Source: Hordeum vulgare subsp. vulgare (taxonomy: Eukaryota > Streptophyta > Magnoliopsida > Poales > Poaceae). Taken from it: a stretch of DNA of 64,000 bases. The position numbers and the translations under genes were made by a program. The stretch is from the NCBI RefSeq assembly GCF_904849725.1, contig NC_058519.1:103156881-103220880 (forward strand), given 5' to 3'. Under the pieces are notes generated by a model. The model was given only the letters and a program-made list of their open reading frames with translations. It had not been told where the DNA came from and did not search any database. Below are positions 21,281 to 31,761 of this stretch, piece by piece (positions within the stretch are counted from its first letter, which is position 1; each line of letters starts with the position of its first letter).

Positions 21281-24200
21281 AAATCATAAGTTGGAACTGC
21301 CGGGGATTGGGGAACGGCCCGGCAGTTCAGTCTCTCCTCGATCTGGGGAGAGTAGAAGGCCCTGATATTCTGTTCTTATGTGAAACACGGATGAAGGAGA
21401 AACACTTGGGACGGTTTCGGTGGTTACTGGGGCTTCCCAAGATGGTAGCATGGAAGGATGACAGCAGTGGACGTGGCATGGCGCTTTTCTGGCGGAAAGA
21501 GTTGAATGTCTCCATGCGATCTTATGGTCGTAGACATGTTGATGTGGATGTGCTTGCTGAGGAGGGACTAGTGTGGCGTCTTACTGGTGTCTATGGTGAG
21601 TCAGCTTCGGAACGAAAGAAGGAAACATGGAAGATGCTACGCATACTAAAACAACAGCATCAAAGTGGGCGTCCGTGGTTGTGCCTGGGCGATTTCAATG
21701 AAATTCTGGCTAGTAATGAAAAGTGTGGGGGAGTTGAGCGCCACCAACGCTGCATGAATGAATTCCGGGATGCCCTCGACTACTGTGAGCTGCGGGATAT
21801 AGGATTCGAAGGTGATCCATATACTTGGCGAAACCATAGTAGGGAATTATCCTCCTACATTTGTGAACGTCTAGATCGAGCAACTGCGAATAACGATTGG
21901 TGCAATGCGTTCCCCAACGCTGTGCTGATCAATGGCGAGCCGAGGCACTCAGACCATAGACCGATCATGGTCTATATGGAGGGCGTTGATCGCGGAGGGA
22001 GTAGAGGTGACCGAAACTTTCGGTTTGAAGCTCGCTGGCTGCAGGAGGAAGGGTGTGAGGGGATTATCAAACAGGCCTGGGATAGGGGAGTCCAGGAAGG
22101 GAGGATGGGCGTCGCTGGTGCCCTAGCGTGTGTGGCTGGCGACGTGACCAAGTGGAGCAAGGATGTTGTCGGGGGAGCTGGAGGGGCGCATCAAAGCAGT
22201 TCGATCCAAGCTGGATAAGTGTATGAAATCCCCGGTCTCTGAAGCAAAAGTGAGAGAGGAGGTAGACCTGCGTATTGCCCTAGCACAACTAAAAGAGAAG
22301 AAGTACATTAAGATGAAGCAACGAGCTCATACGTGGTGGTTGCGGGGTGGCAACAAGAACATCAAATACCTGCAATCAGTAGCATCGGCAAGGAAAAGAG
22401 CAAACAGACTAAAGGAGATATGGAGAGAAGATGGCTCGGTGGTTAAGGAGGGACCGGCCCTTACTAACTATGTTTGTTCTTTCTTTCAGGACCTATTCAC
22501 TACAGCCAACCCCCACAGACTCGCTGAGCTGCTTCCTAAGGTGGAACCACGGGTTTATACTACTATGAACAATGCTCTTTTGGCTGATTACACCAGGGAA
22601 GAGGTGAAAGCTGCGCTCGACCACATTGGGGATCTCAAAGCTCCAGGACCGGATGGTATGCTGGCGATAGTCTTCAAACGGCATTGGCATTTCATGGGGG
22701 GTGAGATTGTTGAGGAAGTTCTCAAAGTTCTGCATGGTGGTGATTTCCCGGAGGGCTCGAACAACACAATAGTGGTGCTTATTCCAGAAGTCAAGAACCC
22801 CAAAAGGATAAAGGATCTAAGGCCGATTAGTCTCTGCAATGTTCTGTATAAGCTTGTCTCTAAGGTTATCGCCAACAGGCTCAAAATTATCCTCCCTGAA
22901 GTAATATCCGAGAATCGGAGTGCCTTCGTACCCGGCAGATTGATCACTGACAATGTACTCATTGCTTATGAGGTCTCTCACTACCTCATGAACAAGAGAA
23001 ACGGAAGGAATGGGGTGGCGGCAGTCAAAGCTGACATGAGCAAGGCATATGACAGAGTGGAGTGGACTTTCTTGGAGGCTATGCTCGGCAAACTGGGTTT
23101 TAGCAGGCGTTGGATAGCCCTTGTCATGAAGTGTGTAACTACGGTACGCTACCAGATCAAGATCAACGGCACGCTGACACACCAGTTCAGGCCATCGCGA
23201 GGGCTTCGGCAAGGGGATCCCATCTCCCCCTATCTATTTGTTATCTGCGCTGAAGGACTTTCGGCATTGTTACGCCACACGGAGGAAGAGGGTACTCTCC
23301 ATGGTGTGAAGATCTGCCCCCGTGCACCGTGTGTTTCCCACTTGTTGTTTGCTGACGACTCCATGCTCCTAATTCGAGCACAGCAATAGGAAGGTACGAC
23401 ACTCCATGGGATCCTGCAACTATATGAAGCATGCTCGGGACAGTGTATCAACACGGAGAAATCAGCCATTATGTTCAGCCCTAATACAAGTGACCCGGAA
23501 AGAACCTTAGTGAAAGATGAACTGGACATCCACAGCGAGGATTGGAGTGAGAAATACCTGGGCTTGCCGGTCCATGTCGGGCGATCAAGGAAGCAGGCGT
23601 TCAAATATATCAAGCGCAACATGTGTGGGCGGGTCAATGGGTGGCAGGAAAAGCTGTTAGCCAAAGAGAGCAAGGAGGTGCTGGTTAAGGCGGTTGGACA
23701 GGCAATTCCGACATATGCAATGTCTTGCTTCGACTTGACAAAGTCCTTCTGCGCGGAGCTGAATGCCCTACTCGGGGAATTTTGGTGGAGCCAACAGGAT
23801 AAGCAAAACCCTCTACACTGGTTGAGCTGGGAAAAATTGACACTCCCGAGAGCGATGGGGGGCCTTGGTTTTCGGGATATGCACACATTCAATCTTGCCA
23901 TGTTGTCTCGACAGGGATGGAGGATCATTCAGCAACCAGATAACCTATGTGCTCAGATCCTCAAAGCTCATTATTTCCCATCTGGTTCAGCTCTAGATGC
24001 AGTGGCTCGCGATGGTATTTCGTACGCCTGGTGAAGTATCCTCCAAGGCATCGATGTGGTGAAGCAGGGATATATCTGGAGAGTAGGGGATGGTACAAAC
24101 ATCAATATCTGGCGGGATCCATGGATCCCTAGGCCATGGTTGAGGAGAGTTATCACGCCACGGGGGGCTAGCCTGCTAACCCACGTCAATGAGCTGCTGT

Positions 24201-25421
24201 GTCCGATAACAGGGGTCTGGGATGAACAGCTGATACGGGAGACATTCTGCGATGAGGATGCTCGCTACATTTTGCAAATACCACTGCGGGAGGGAGTGCA
24301 AGACTTTTTCGCATGGCATTTTGATCCCAAAGGAGTACACTCTGTTAGGAGTGCATATAAGCTATTGGCCCAGATTAATAAACAGCAGCGCAATGGAGCT
24401 CCTGGGATGAGTACAACGGGCGAAGGACGGCTTGACGGATGCTCAGATCAATCCTGGAAGCGCATATGGAGGTTACCATGCCCAGCTAAACTACAAATGT
24501 TTGTGTGGCGCCTCCGCCATGAATCCCTTGCCCTCTGCAGCAACTTAAGAAGGCGCGGTATGAAGCTCGAATCTATGGCATGCTTTGTCTGTGGGAGGGG
24601 GGGGGGAGGATGGTGGTCACTTATTCATCAAATGCAAAGCGGTCAAGGAAGCATGGAGACAGCTAGGGCTGGAGCAGGAGCGACGCCAGCTTGAATCCAT
24701 TGGGGACGTGCATGCAATGCTTGACTCCCTATGGGGGTTAGCCGAGAAGAAACGCGTTCTCATCATCACATTCTGGTGGCAGTGGTGGAACAACCGGAAT
24801 AGAATTCGAGAGGGGGATCCTTCTGCACAGCTGACCGAGATCGTCAGACGAGCCCGTTGTGATGCAATGGAATATGCCGAAATCCTAGGACCGGCTGCAC
24901 CCAAACGTAAACTGGACCGTTGGCAACCTCCGCGGGATGAGCTGATCAAAATCAACCTCGATGGTGCCTTCACGCCGGGTAACTCCTACAGTGGATGGGG
25001 GATCGCGGCACGGGACGCCAATGGTACTCTCCTGGTAGCGAGAGCAGGAAGGAAGGAGCAAGGGACAGATGCCTTTGGAGCCGAGCTTCATGCCCTAGCG
25101 GCGGCGGTGACGACTGCTACTGAGATAGGAGCCATCAGAGTTATCTTCGAGACAGACTCGCAACTACTCGTGGAAGCCATGGACGTCTCCCGGGCCGATG
25201 CCTCGCCCTATGCCGTAATCATCGAGGATCTGAAGTACTAGCTCAAAATATGGTTCGCTTACTGGAATATCACTGTAGGCAAGCGCAATGTGAACACAGT
25301 TGCACACGAACTAGCCCAGATTGGCAGTAGGTGTGTCGCTCATAGCTGTGTTGAATGGGACTCGATTGTACCGCCCAATGTGGCTTCTTGCGTGTTGGGC
25401 GATATGCCCGAGCGTGGTTGA
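21277..25421 (+). pseudogene. LINE ORF2, endonuclease-reverse transcriptase-RNase H, broken
   Basis: Starts MKIISWNCRGLGNGPA, an APE-type endonuclease, with LCETRM, GDFNEI and SDHRPI motifs. The reverse transcriptase has KAPGPDGM, RPISLCNVLYK, GLRQGDPISPYLF and the catalytic FADD (about 23,346). A zinc-finger-like CFVCGRG follows, then an RNase H domain with all four catalytic positions visible (NLDGAF, GAELHAL, ETDSQLL, AHELA). Breaks: a frameshift near 22,170 in a G run, TAG at 23387, TGA at 24032, a second frameshift in a G run at 24,596-24,607, and TAG at 25239. It ends with TGA 25419-25421. Confidence 0.9.
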
Positions 25422-25842
25422 TTTATAAAAGCTTTGTTTTTCCCTCAAAAAAACAACCTACCTTCGAGGCCCATGGCGGTAGAAAAATGACCTACCTCCG
25501 TAGAGGTTGGCGGTAGCGCATATGACACTACCATCAAGGGGTCCGGCGGTAGGCACTCGTGCGTACTGGATCTGTAACTTAGAAATCTTTTTACGATAGG
25601 TGTGCAACCCTACCGTCAGGAGCCTTGGCGGTAGGTTGTTATACCCTACCGTCAACGGCTCCGACGGTAACAAAAGGGTCAGATCCAAAATTTTTCCCAA
25701 CCGGGATCAGATCCGTCTAAACTCACGCAAAAAGGTCAAAACACAAAAATTTGTCGCGAGGAGGGCGTTTGCTTTTGTTTTCTCTACACGGCCTACGGCA
25801 GGACCTGAGGAAGTGACGAAGAGGGCGAGATTTGTTTTGTTA

Positions 25843-26620
25843 GAGGATGCGCAGCACATCCCGTAAAAGTGGTTAAACCCGTAAAAGAATTATGTTTTAT
25901 AGTTTTTATCATAAAAAGTGTCGAGAACAGAAATCGTAAAAGTGGTCCAACCCGTAAATTTTTGAAGGAGCACGGAAAAGCCACACCCGAAATCCTTATT
26001 TTTGAAGGTTGGAAGGCTGATTCCAGGTGGCGTATACCAATCAAACCTCGTCGGGGCAAACACGCCGCCGCGAAGTTTGCCAGAATCCGTCCTAAACTCG
26101 CCGGAATTCATCACCGCACACCGGAAAATGTCGTTGGGCGCCGCAATCAATCGTCACCGGTTTGAATTGGACGAGCTCGACCTCGCCATGGCCTCTCATG
26201 ACCTCAGTCTGGCTGCCGGAATCCTCCTAACACGACCGACAAAGGGGCACGACTCGGCCGGCGTGGCTGACAATAGAGTAGGACGGTGCCGGCGGGCGAT
26301 GGGGCATGGCCGGTCGGCGACAAGGCGAGGCTGGGCGCGGCCGGCGTGGTGATGGGGTGTGTCCGACGGGGACGAGGCTCGTCCAATGGGTGATGAGGCA
26401 TGGTCGACGGGCGACGGGGCGCGGCCGACGGGGTTGGACGCGGCCGGCTCGAGGAAGGTTCGCGGTCCCCGGACCGGAGGAAGGAGCTCTTTATCCCAGT
26501 TTTACAGTTTGTTTTACAGTTTCTATTCGGTCGTAGCTAAAATGAACCCTTAAAATGCCTTTTTCAACCTGTATCTCAGTTTTACAATTTGCGTTTTTAT
26601 GGGGTGTGCTAGAGATGCTC
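25843..26620 (+). mobile_element. Harbinger-type non-autonomous element, copy 1 of a tandem pair
   Basis: Left end GAGGATGCGCAGCACATCCC, right end GGGGTGTGCTAGAGATGCTC; these are imperfect inverted repeats. TTA precedes it at 25840-25842. The interior holds several GTAAAAGTGG(TT/TC)AAACC-like words and a GC-rich, non-conserved open stretch. No transposase is present. Confidence 0.65.
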
Positions 26621-26626
26621 AGAGCA

Positions 26627-27435
26627 GAGCATCTCTAGCACACCCCGCATAAGTGGTCAAACCGTAAAAAAATTGTGTTTTACAGTTTTTGTTGAAAAAA
26701 AGTGTCGAGAACAAAAACCATAAAAGTGGTCCAACACGTAATTTTTTTAAGGGGCACGGAAAACCACACCTGATACTCTTATATTTGAAGGTTGGAAGGC
26801 CGAACCGAAGGGCCCCCGTATACCAGTCAAACCTCGTTGAAGCAAACACGTCATCGCGGAGTTTGCCGGAATCCGCCCTAAACTCGTCGGAATTCATCAC
26901 CGCACGCCGGAAAAGGTCGTTGGACTCCCCAATCGATCGCCGTTGGTTTGAATTGGATGAGCTCAACCTCGTAGTGTCCTCCCATGACCTCAGCCTGGCT
27001 GTCGGGATCCTCCCGACATGGCCGGCAAAGAGGCACGGCTCAGCCGGTGCGGCTGGCAACTGAGCAGGACAGTGCCGGCGGGCGACGGGGCATGGCCGAC
27101 GGGCCACAAGGCATGGTCGGCGTGGTGATGGGGTGCAGCCGACGGAGACGGGGCGCGGCCGACGGATGACGGGGCATGGCTGACAGGCGATGGGACGCGG
27201 CAGACGGGCGACGGGGCGCGACAGACGTGGTTGGACGCGGCCGGCGTGGCCGGCACGGCCGGCTGGAGGAAGGGGTGGCGGTCGCCGTACCGGAGGAAGG
27301 AACTCTTTATCCCGGTTTTACAGTTTGTTTTGCAGTTTATGTTCGGCCATAGCTAAAATGGACCCTTAAAATGCCGTTTTTACTCGTATCTGAGTTTTAC
27401 ATTTCGCGTTCTTACGGGGTCTGCTAGAGATGCTC
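26627..27435 (+). mobile_element. Harbinger-type non-autonomous element, copy 2 of a tandem pair
   Basis: Left end GAGCATCTCTAGCACACCCC, right end GGGGTCTGCTAGAGATGCTC, followed by TTA at 27436-27438. Alignable by eye with copy 1 along its length, in the same orientation. Only 6 bp (AGAGCA, 26621-26626) separate the two. The 27.0-27.25 kb interior is GC-rich with repeated CGACGGGGC-like words. Confidence 0.7.
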
Positions 27436-27438
27436 TTA

Positions 27439-28204
27439 GGGACCAAATTTTATATCTCAAATATTTAAAAGTGTGGTTGCACTTTTTAATAGTCCCGAAC
27501 GCACCCATCTCCAATTTCACACGCATGCATTTATTTGGGGCTTTAACATTTTCTAAAATCCGTAACTTTTGACTCTAGCTTCGAATTTCAAATCTATTTT
27601 CATCATTGTGTTTGTTGCGATAAGCACTTCAAAACTAGATCCCATATGGATAGGTTCTGACAAACTTTTTTTGAGAAACTTTGGGATGATATTGAGATAA
27701 CTTTAATGCTAAAAAAGTAAATTCTTATTAGTGTGTCTAGTATGATCGTCTATCAATGAAAATTCCATCAATGTTATCTACCATGACTAGAAGGTTAACT
27801 AACTTCACCCTTTAGCGACCACATGGCAGATGTCGTTAGCTATTTCTAAACTGAAATGGTTAAATCATGTGTTGGATGTGTATTCTCGGATCCTCATGCG
27901 TTGCATGTGCATTAATTTTTGTATGAATTTTTTTTAAAAAGCTAAATTGTGTGTCGGAATTATGATATGTTTTCATCGTTAGGTTCCTCGTGTCGAACTC
28001 TTCAAAATGAGATCCCATATGAATATGTTTTGAAGATTTTTTTTCAAAAGCAACTTCGATGCTAGATGAGGCAACCTTAGTGTTAAACATAAGCAACTTT
28101 GATGCTAAATAAATTGCGTCGTGTGTATACACATGAGTTGCTTGTTGAATGCACTAGAATTGCGCAAAAGCACACTAGAAGTTGCTAACTTTTTGTGATA
28201 CTCG
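27439..28204. other. AT-rich spacer, no gene seen
   Basis: I see no coding exon, MITE or LTR here. It may be the native sequence that once lay upstream of MSH4, or an old unrecognisable repeat. Confidence 0.35.
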
Positions 28205-28465
28205 ACAACAATTATGGAAACTATTTACGAATAACACGCAACTCGACATCAATGGTAGGCAACTGAACATTAAACGTAGGCAATTCGCCATCAATAATAG
28301 GCAACTCAACATCAAAATTGAGCAATTTTTACAGTATTTGTAGGCAACTCAACATCAATCATAAGCAACTGAGCATCATTAATAGGCAACTAGGCATCAA
28401 TGTTTGGCAATTTCATAGTATTTGTAGGCAATTAATCATTAACAGGCAACTAGGCATCAATGTGA
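28205..28465. repeat. degenerate tandem repeat of a GGCAACTNNNCATCAAT unit
   Basis: About ten imperfect units of 20-27 bp (for example TAGGCAACTCAACATCAA, TAGGCAACTAGGCATCAA). Some units are interrupted by the longer insertion TTTNNCAGTATTTG. Such sub-terminal arrays are common in Mutator- and CACTA-type elements, but I could not define an element around it. Confidence 0.6.
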
Positions 28466-29812
28466 CCTAGGTTTACAAGAGTCCGGATCACATTATGATT
28501 TGTGACCCGATATATTTTTAATTTGTCTTACTCCTCTACCAAGGAAACTTCTGGTGACCTTCTACCTTGTCGGCTCAGAGTCGCCATCTTCGTGTCCTGG
28601 GCCGCCACCGACCCCCCCTTGGTAAACCGCCTTGCGCCTCGTGTCTTGTATGTCACGACCCATCTTGAGTATGAACATTGAGCCGCCATAATCTTGACCC
28701 GGCCTCATAGGGCGGGTCATACGGCGGGATAATATGCCAAACATTAGGCTCCAAATTGACTTGAATTTATTCACGTCAATAGTCTTTACTTCAATCTTGG
28801 CGGCTCGTATGCAATTCAGGTCTTGTCTTTCGAGGTAGAAATGTCGGCTTCAAATATCTTCGTAAGGTCTTGCCCTATTTACCAATGACGTCACCCGCCC
28901 CAAGATTCTAAAGACTTAATGATGTCGTTGTGACGGCTCCTTTGACTTATTTATTTAGACCGAAAATCCAGGCGCCCTTGGCTCCGAAATTTACTATGCT
29001 GCCTGGATTCCCGCGCCTGTTCTTTCCACTTCAACACCTGGACTTTAAATACCCACGAGGGCCCTTTTTACTTTTTACCTTGCTCCCCCACTTCTTCTTT
29101 TTGCTCCAGCTCAGACCTTCACCGCGCCGCCGCCGTCGCATCCTCCATCATCGATCGATCAGGTCATGGAACGTCGTGTTGCGCGAATTCACCTCCATAC
29201 CACGGGTCTTCTCCGCCACCATCAGCTTCGTTGGGTAAGTTGCTTTCTCCTCCCAGATCTGCGTGTCAACCCATTGTAGTTCAATAGAGTTTGTTGGAGT
29301 TCCTCCCATGTTCGTCGCCATTGTCGACCTACTTGGTCCTCTAATTGATCTTTTTTCGATTGTTAGATTGCGGGTATATCTAGTGATCTGGTTCCTTGCA
29401 CAGCACCCCCTAGATGCTTTGTGAGATTTGTTAAGTAACGACTTGTCACTACTTCCATACCTCGCTGTCATCTATGGTTACTGAATTCTTCCCTTTTTGA
29501 ACCATTGGTAGATCCATATTTTTAGTCAATTTGGTAGAAACATTTTTGTCCCACACTTAGTAAAAAAATATGAAATATTTATCCCCTTGTAAATCGCCTT
29601 CACTTTATACCAGCTTCCTTGATAAGATTGTAATTCACTAGCTTTGTAAGTCGCCTATTTTTTTAAATGGCGACTCACGTTAGGGCGACTTGAACATTGT
29701 GGATTGTTGTGTTACTTATTTCTTAGTCCCTTGCTTTTTCAAGCAATCTATTCATCATTTAGATAATCCGCCAAACATATCTCTACAGATCTTTTCCTCC
29801 TCAATCCACTAT
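28466..29812 (+). other. probable 5' part of the retroelement with the Transposase_28-type ORF
   Basis: Words typical of one retroelement family recur here and downstream (GCCGACT/GGCGACTT, CCGCC). A TATA-like TTTAAATACCC at about 29,043 precedes a pyrimidine-rich leader. LTR borders could not be fixed because no second copy is in the window. Confidence 0.35.
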
Positions 29813-31761
29813 CATGTCAAAACCTTCCACATGTGACTGGCTGCCTTCGGAGATTTCTGAAGCCGCGGTCCAGTAGTGTGTGACTTTGGAGTCTTGTCAC
29901 CCAAGGAAGAGATTGGATGGCGATCCACCGCTGGGGAAGTACATCCACGATCCGACGAAGGGGAAGTAGTAGTTTTCCCTGATCACCTTGAACGAGGCTT
30001 TACACCCCTCGGGTCAAAATTCTTTCGAGACGCCCTGCACTTCTACAATCGTCATCCTCAAGACCTGGGCCCCAATTCGATCGGCAACTTATGCCAATTT
30101 CAAGTTTTTTGCGAGGTATACTATGGAATAGTGCCTGTCGTTCTTTTATTCAGGGAATTATTCTACCTAAACCGCCAGACAAAATTTGCTAATGGGCCTA
30201 GCTTGGAACTTGGCGGGGTAACAATTCAGAGGCAAAGAGAGCGTGGTTTTCCTGCTGCCGCCTTGCCTAGCCACCCCAAAGGCTGGGGGAAAACTTGGTT
30301 TTACTGCAAGAATACTACACCCGCCAATGAGAACCCCCTGTCGGGTCTTAGAGAGGAACGCCTTCCGATGGGTTTTGAACTTCTGGACTCACTAACTTCA
30401 AAAGAGCATGCTACCATTGCCTTTGTATGGCCAAAGCTCAGAGCCTTGACAGCCAACGTTTAAACCGGGATTGATCTGACCTGGTGCTGGGTAGATTGGC
30501 GGATCATGCCCGTGAGTCGTCGTGCCGCCTCGATGTGCGAGTATGACGGCGACTTAAACAATGCACAATGCTTCACCAATGTCATGCTCGATTCAGATGA
30601 AGTCAACAAAATTGTAAAGAGACTATCAGGCGAACCAAAAGAGGTTTTTTGCAAAATTGTACTCAAGCCATTCTATACTCATAACCCGGCTCCTAGGGTA
30701 AATAACCTTAACCGTCTTCCGCCTTCTTTATGTTTTTTTCCTTCTATTGCTTTTAAACTTGCCTCCTTGTCAGTATTGTTGCAGAAAAACTCGTCCTTCG
30801 GGAGACGGAAACAACCAAAAACGGGTGTCAAGAAAGTCAAAACCGCCCCAAAAAGGAAGAATACCAAGGCGGTTATAGACGAGTCATCTGCTGTGGGGGA
30901 GTCACAAACCATTGATGACCAATCTGAGGTAAACGTTTAGCTTCCCCCTGTCTTGAACGTGTGCTTTACTAATTACTTGTTCAATCTCAAGATGATGATA
31001 CTGATGATCAGGACGAAGATGTTGAGGTAATGTCAATCTCTTCCGACTCATATATTTCCTTCGCCAGGGCACCAAGGTGGGTTGTTAGGAAAATTCATTT
31101 GTCTCACTCGGAAGCTCACTTGGCTCCTGATTTCCTTTTGAAGAAGACTTTATTTGCACCAAAGCGCCAAACCCGAAGCTCTTCGGGTGATCTTGCAACA
31201 TGTTTACCTGAGAAATCCTCCACTCGTAAACGACGGAAAGAGGTACTTGATAAATTCTCCCCTTTCTTTTAAAGCTAATCTCATTCAAACGCCTCTTGAA
31301 TCTTTTGACTCAACTTATCAGGAATCGCCACCTTCAACGGGCGGATCTACTGCATCAACGATGTCAACTCTTGTTTTCCTTCGAGGGTAACTTCTGTTTT
31401 CATGTCTAATACTTGCCTTAATACTTTTAATCCGTTGTATATGTCCTAATCTTTATCCTTCATGGCTAAGGTTAAGAAGAGGAAGGTTGGCGGGTCATCA
31501 AATAATCCTGAAGCACATGAACAATAGGAACTAGAATTTACTATTCCTCAGACTCACGTTGAGCCGGCTGACACACGTGTCGAGCTTCCTGAAACTCATC
31601 AAGACGCCGTTGATGATCTTCCTGATATTCATGTTGAGCCGGCAAACGCTAATGACACAACCATGGAGATAAGTCCGAAGGCCAATATTAACCCGTCGAG
31701 TCCTCCAAAAACAACCAAAGATGCTATGTCTGATGAGGAGAGAGTTGTCATTACTGGGACG
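29813..31761 (+). pseudogene. retroelement ORF with 'putative gypsy type transposon' domain, interrupted
   Basis: ATG 29813 opens MSKPSTCDWLPSEISEAAVQ and stops. A frame change leads to a long stretch (29876-30463) with FVVFPDHL-like and FQVFCEVYYGIVPVVLLFR blocks and GWGKTWFYCKN. This is the region I know as the Transposase_28/putative gypsy-type transposon domain of grass retroelements. Downstream, short open segments are bounded by good GT-AG signals (30700-30783; 30926-30990; 31027-31067), as if spliced: KNSSFGRRKQPKTG, acidic DDTDDQDEDVE, and a Pro/Thr-rich part. The frame is cut at 31761 by another LTR element and its flank resumes at 40148. Function of the domain is unknown. Confidence 0.6.

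Larger units (their letters stand above)
19485..25451 (+). mobile_element. near full-length LINE (non-LTR retrotransposon), inactivated
   Basis: A 16-bp target duplication with one mismatch, AACAACCTACCGTCGA (19469-19484) and AACAACCTACCTTCGA (25452-25467), brackets 5967 bp. The element has a 5' UTR, ORF1 and ORF2, then a short 3' UTR ending TTTATAAAAGC...CCCTCAAAAAAA. Length and layout fit plant L1-type LINEs. It lies within the Mutator-like MITE upstream of MSH4. Confidence 0.88.
19353..25755. mobile_element. Mutator-like MITE (about 420 bp), split by a LINE
   Basis: A 10-bp target duplication GCGAGGAGGG flanks it (19343-19352 and 25756-25765), within the 9-11 bp range of Mutator-like elements. 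The ends are inverted: GCAAATTTCAGTGTTTTGAC on the left and, read inward, GACAAATTTTTGTGTTTTGAC on the right. Without the LINE and one copy of its target duplication, the element is 420 bp. Its interior repeats the words CTACCGTC and GGCGGTAG in both orientations, so it should fold strongly. It encodes nothing. Confidence 0.75.

Noticed and set aside
28205..28465. A CRISPR-like array
   Set aside because: Units are degenerate, spacing is irregular, and the DNA is plant nuclear.
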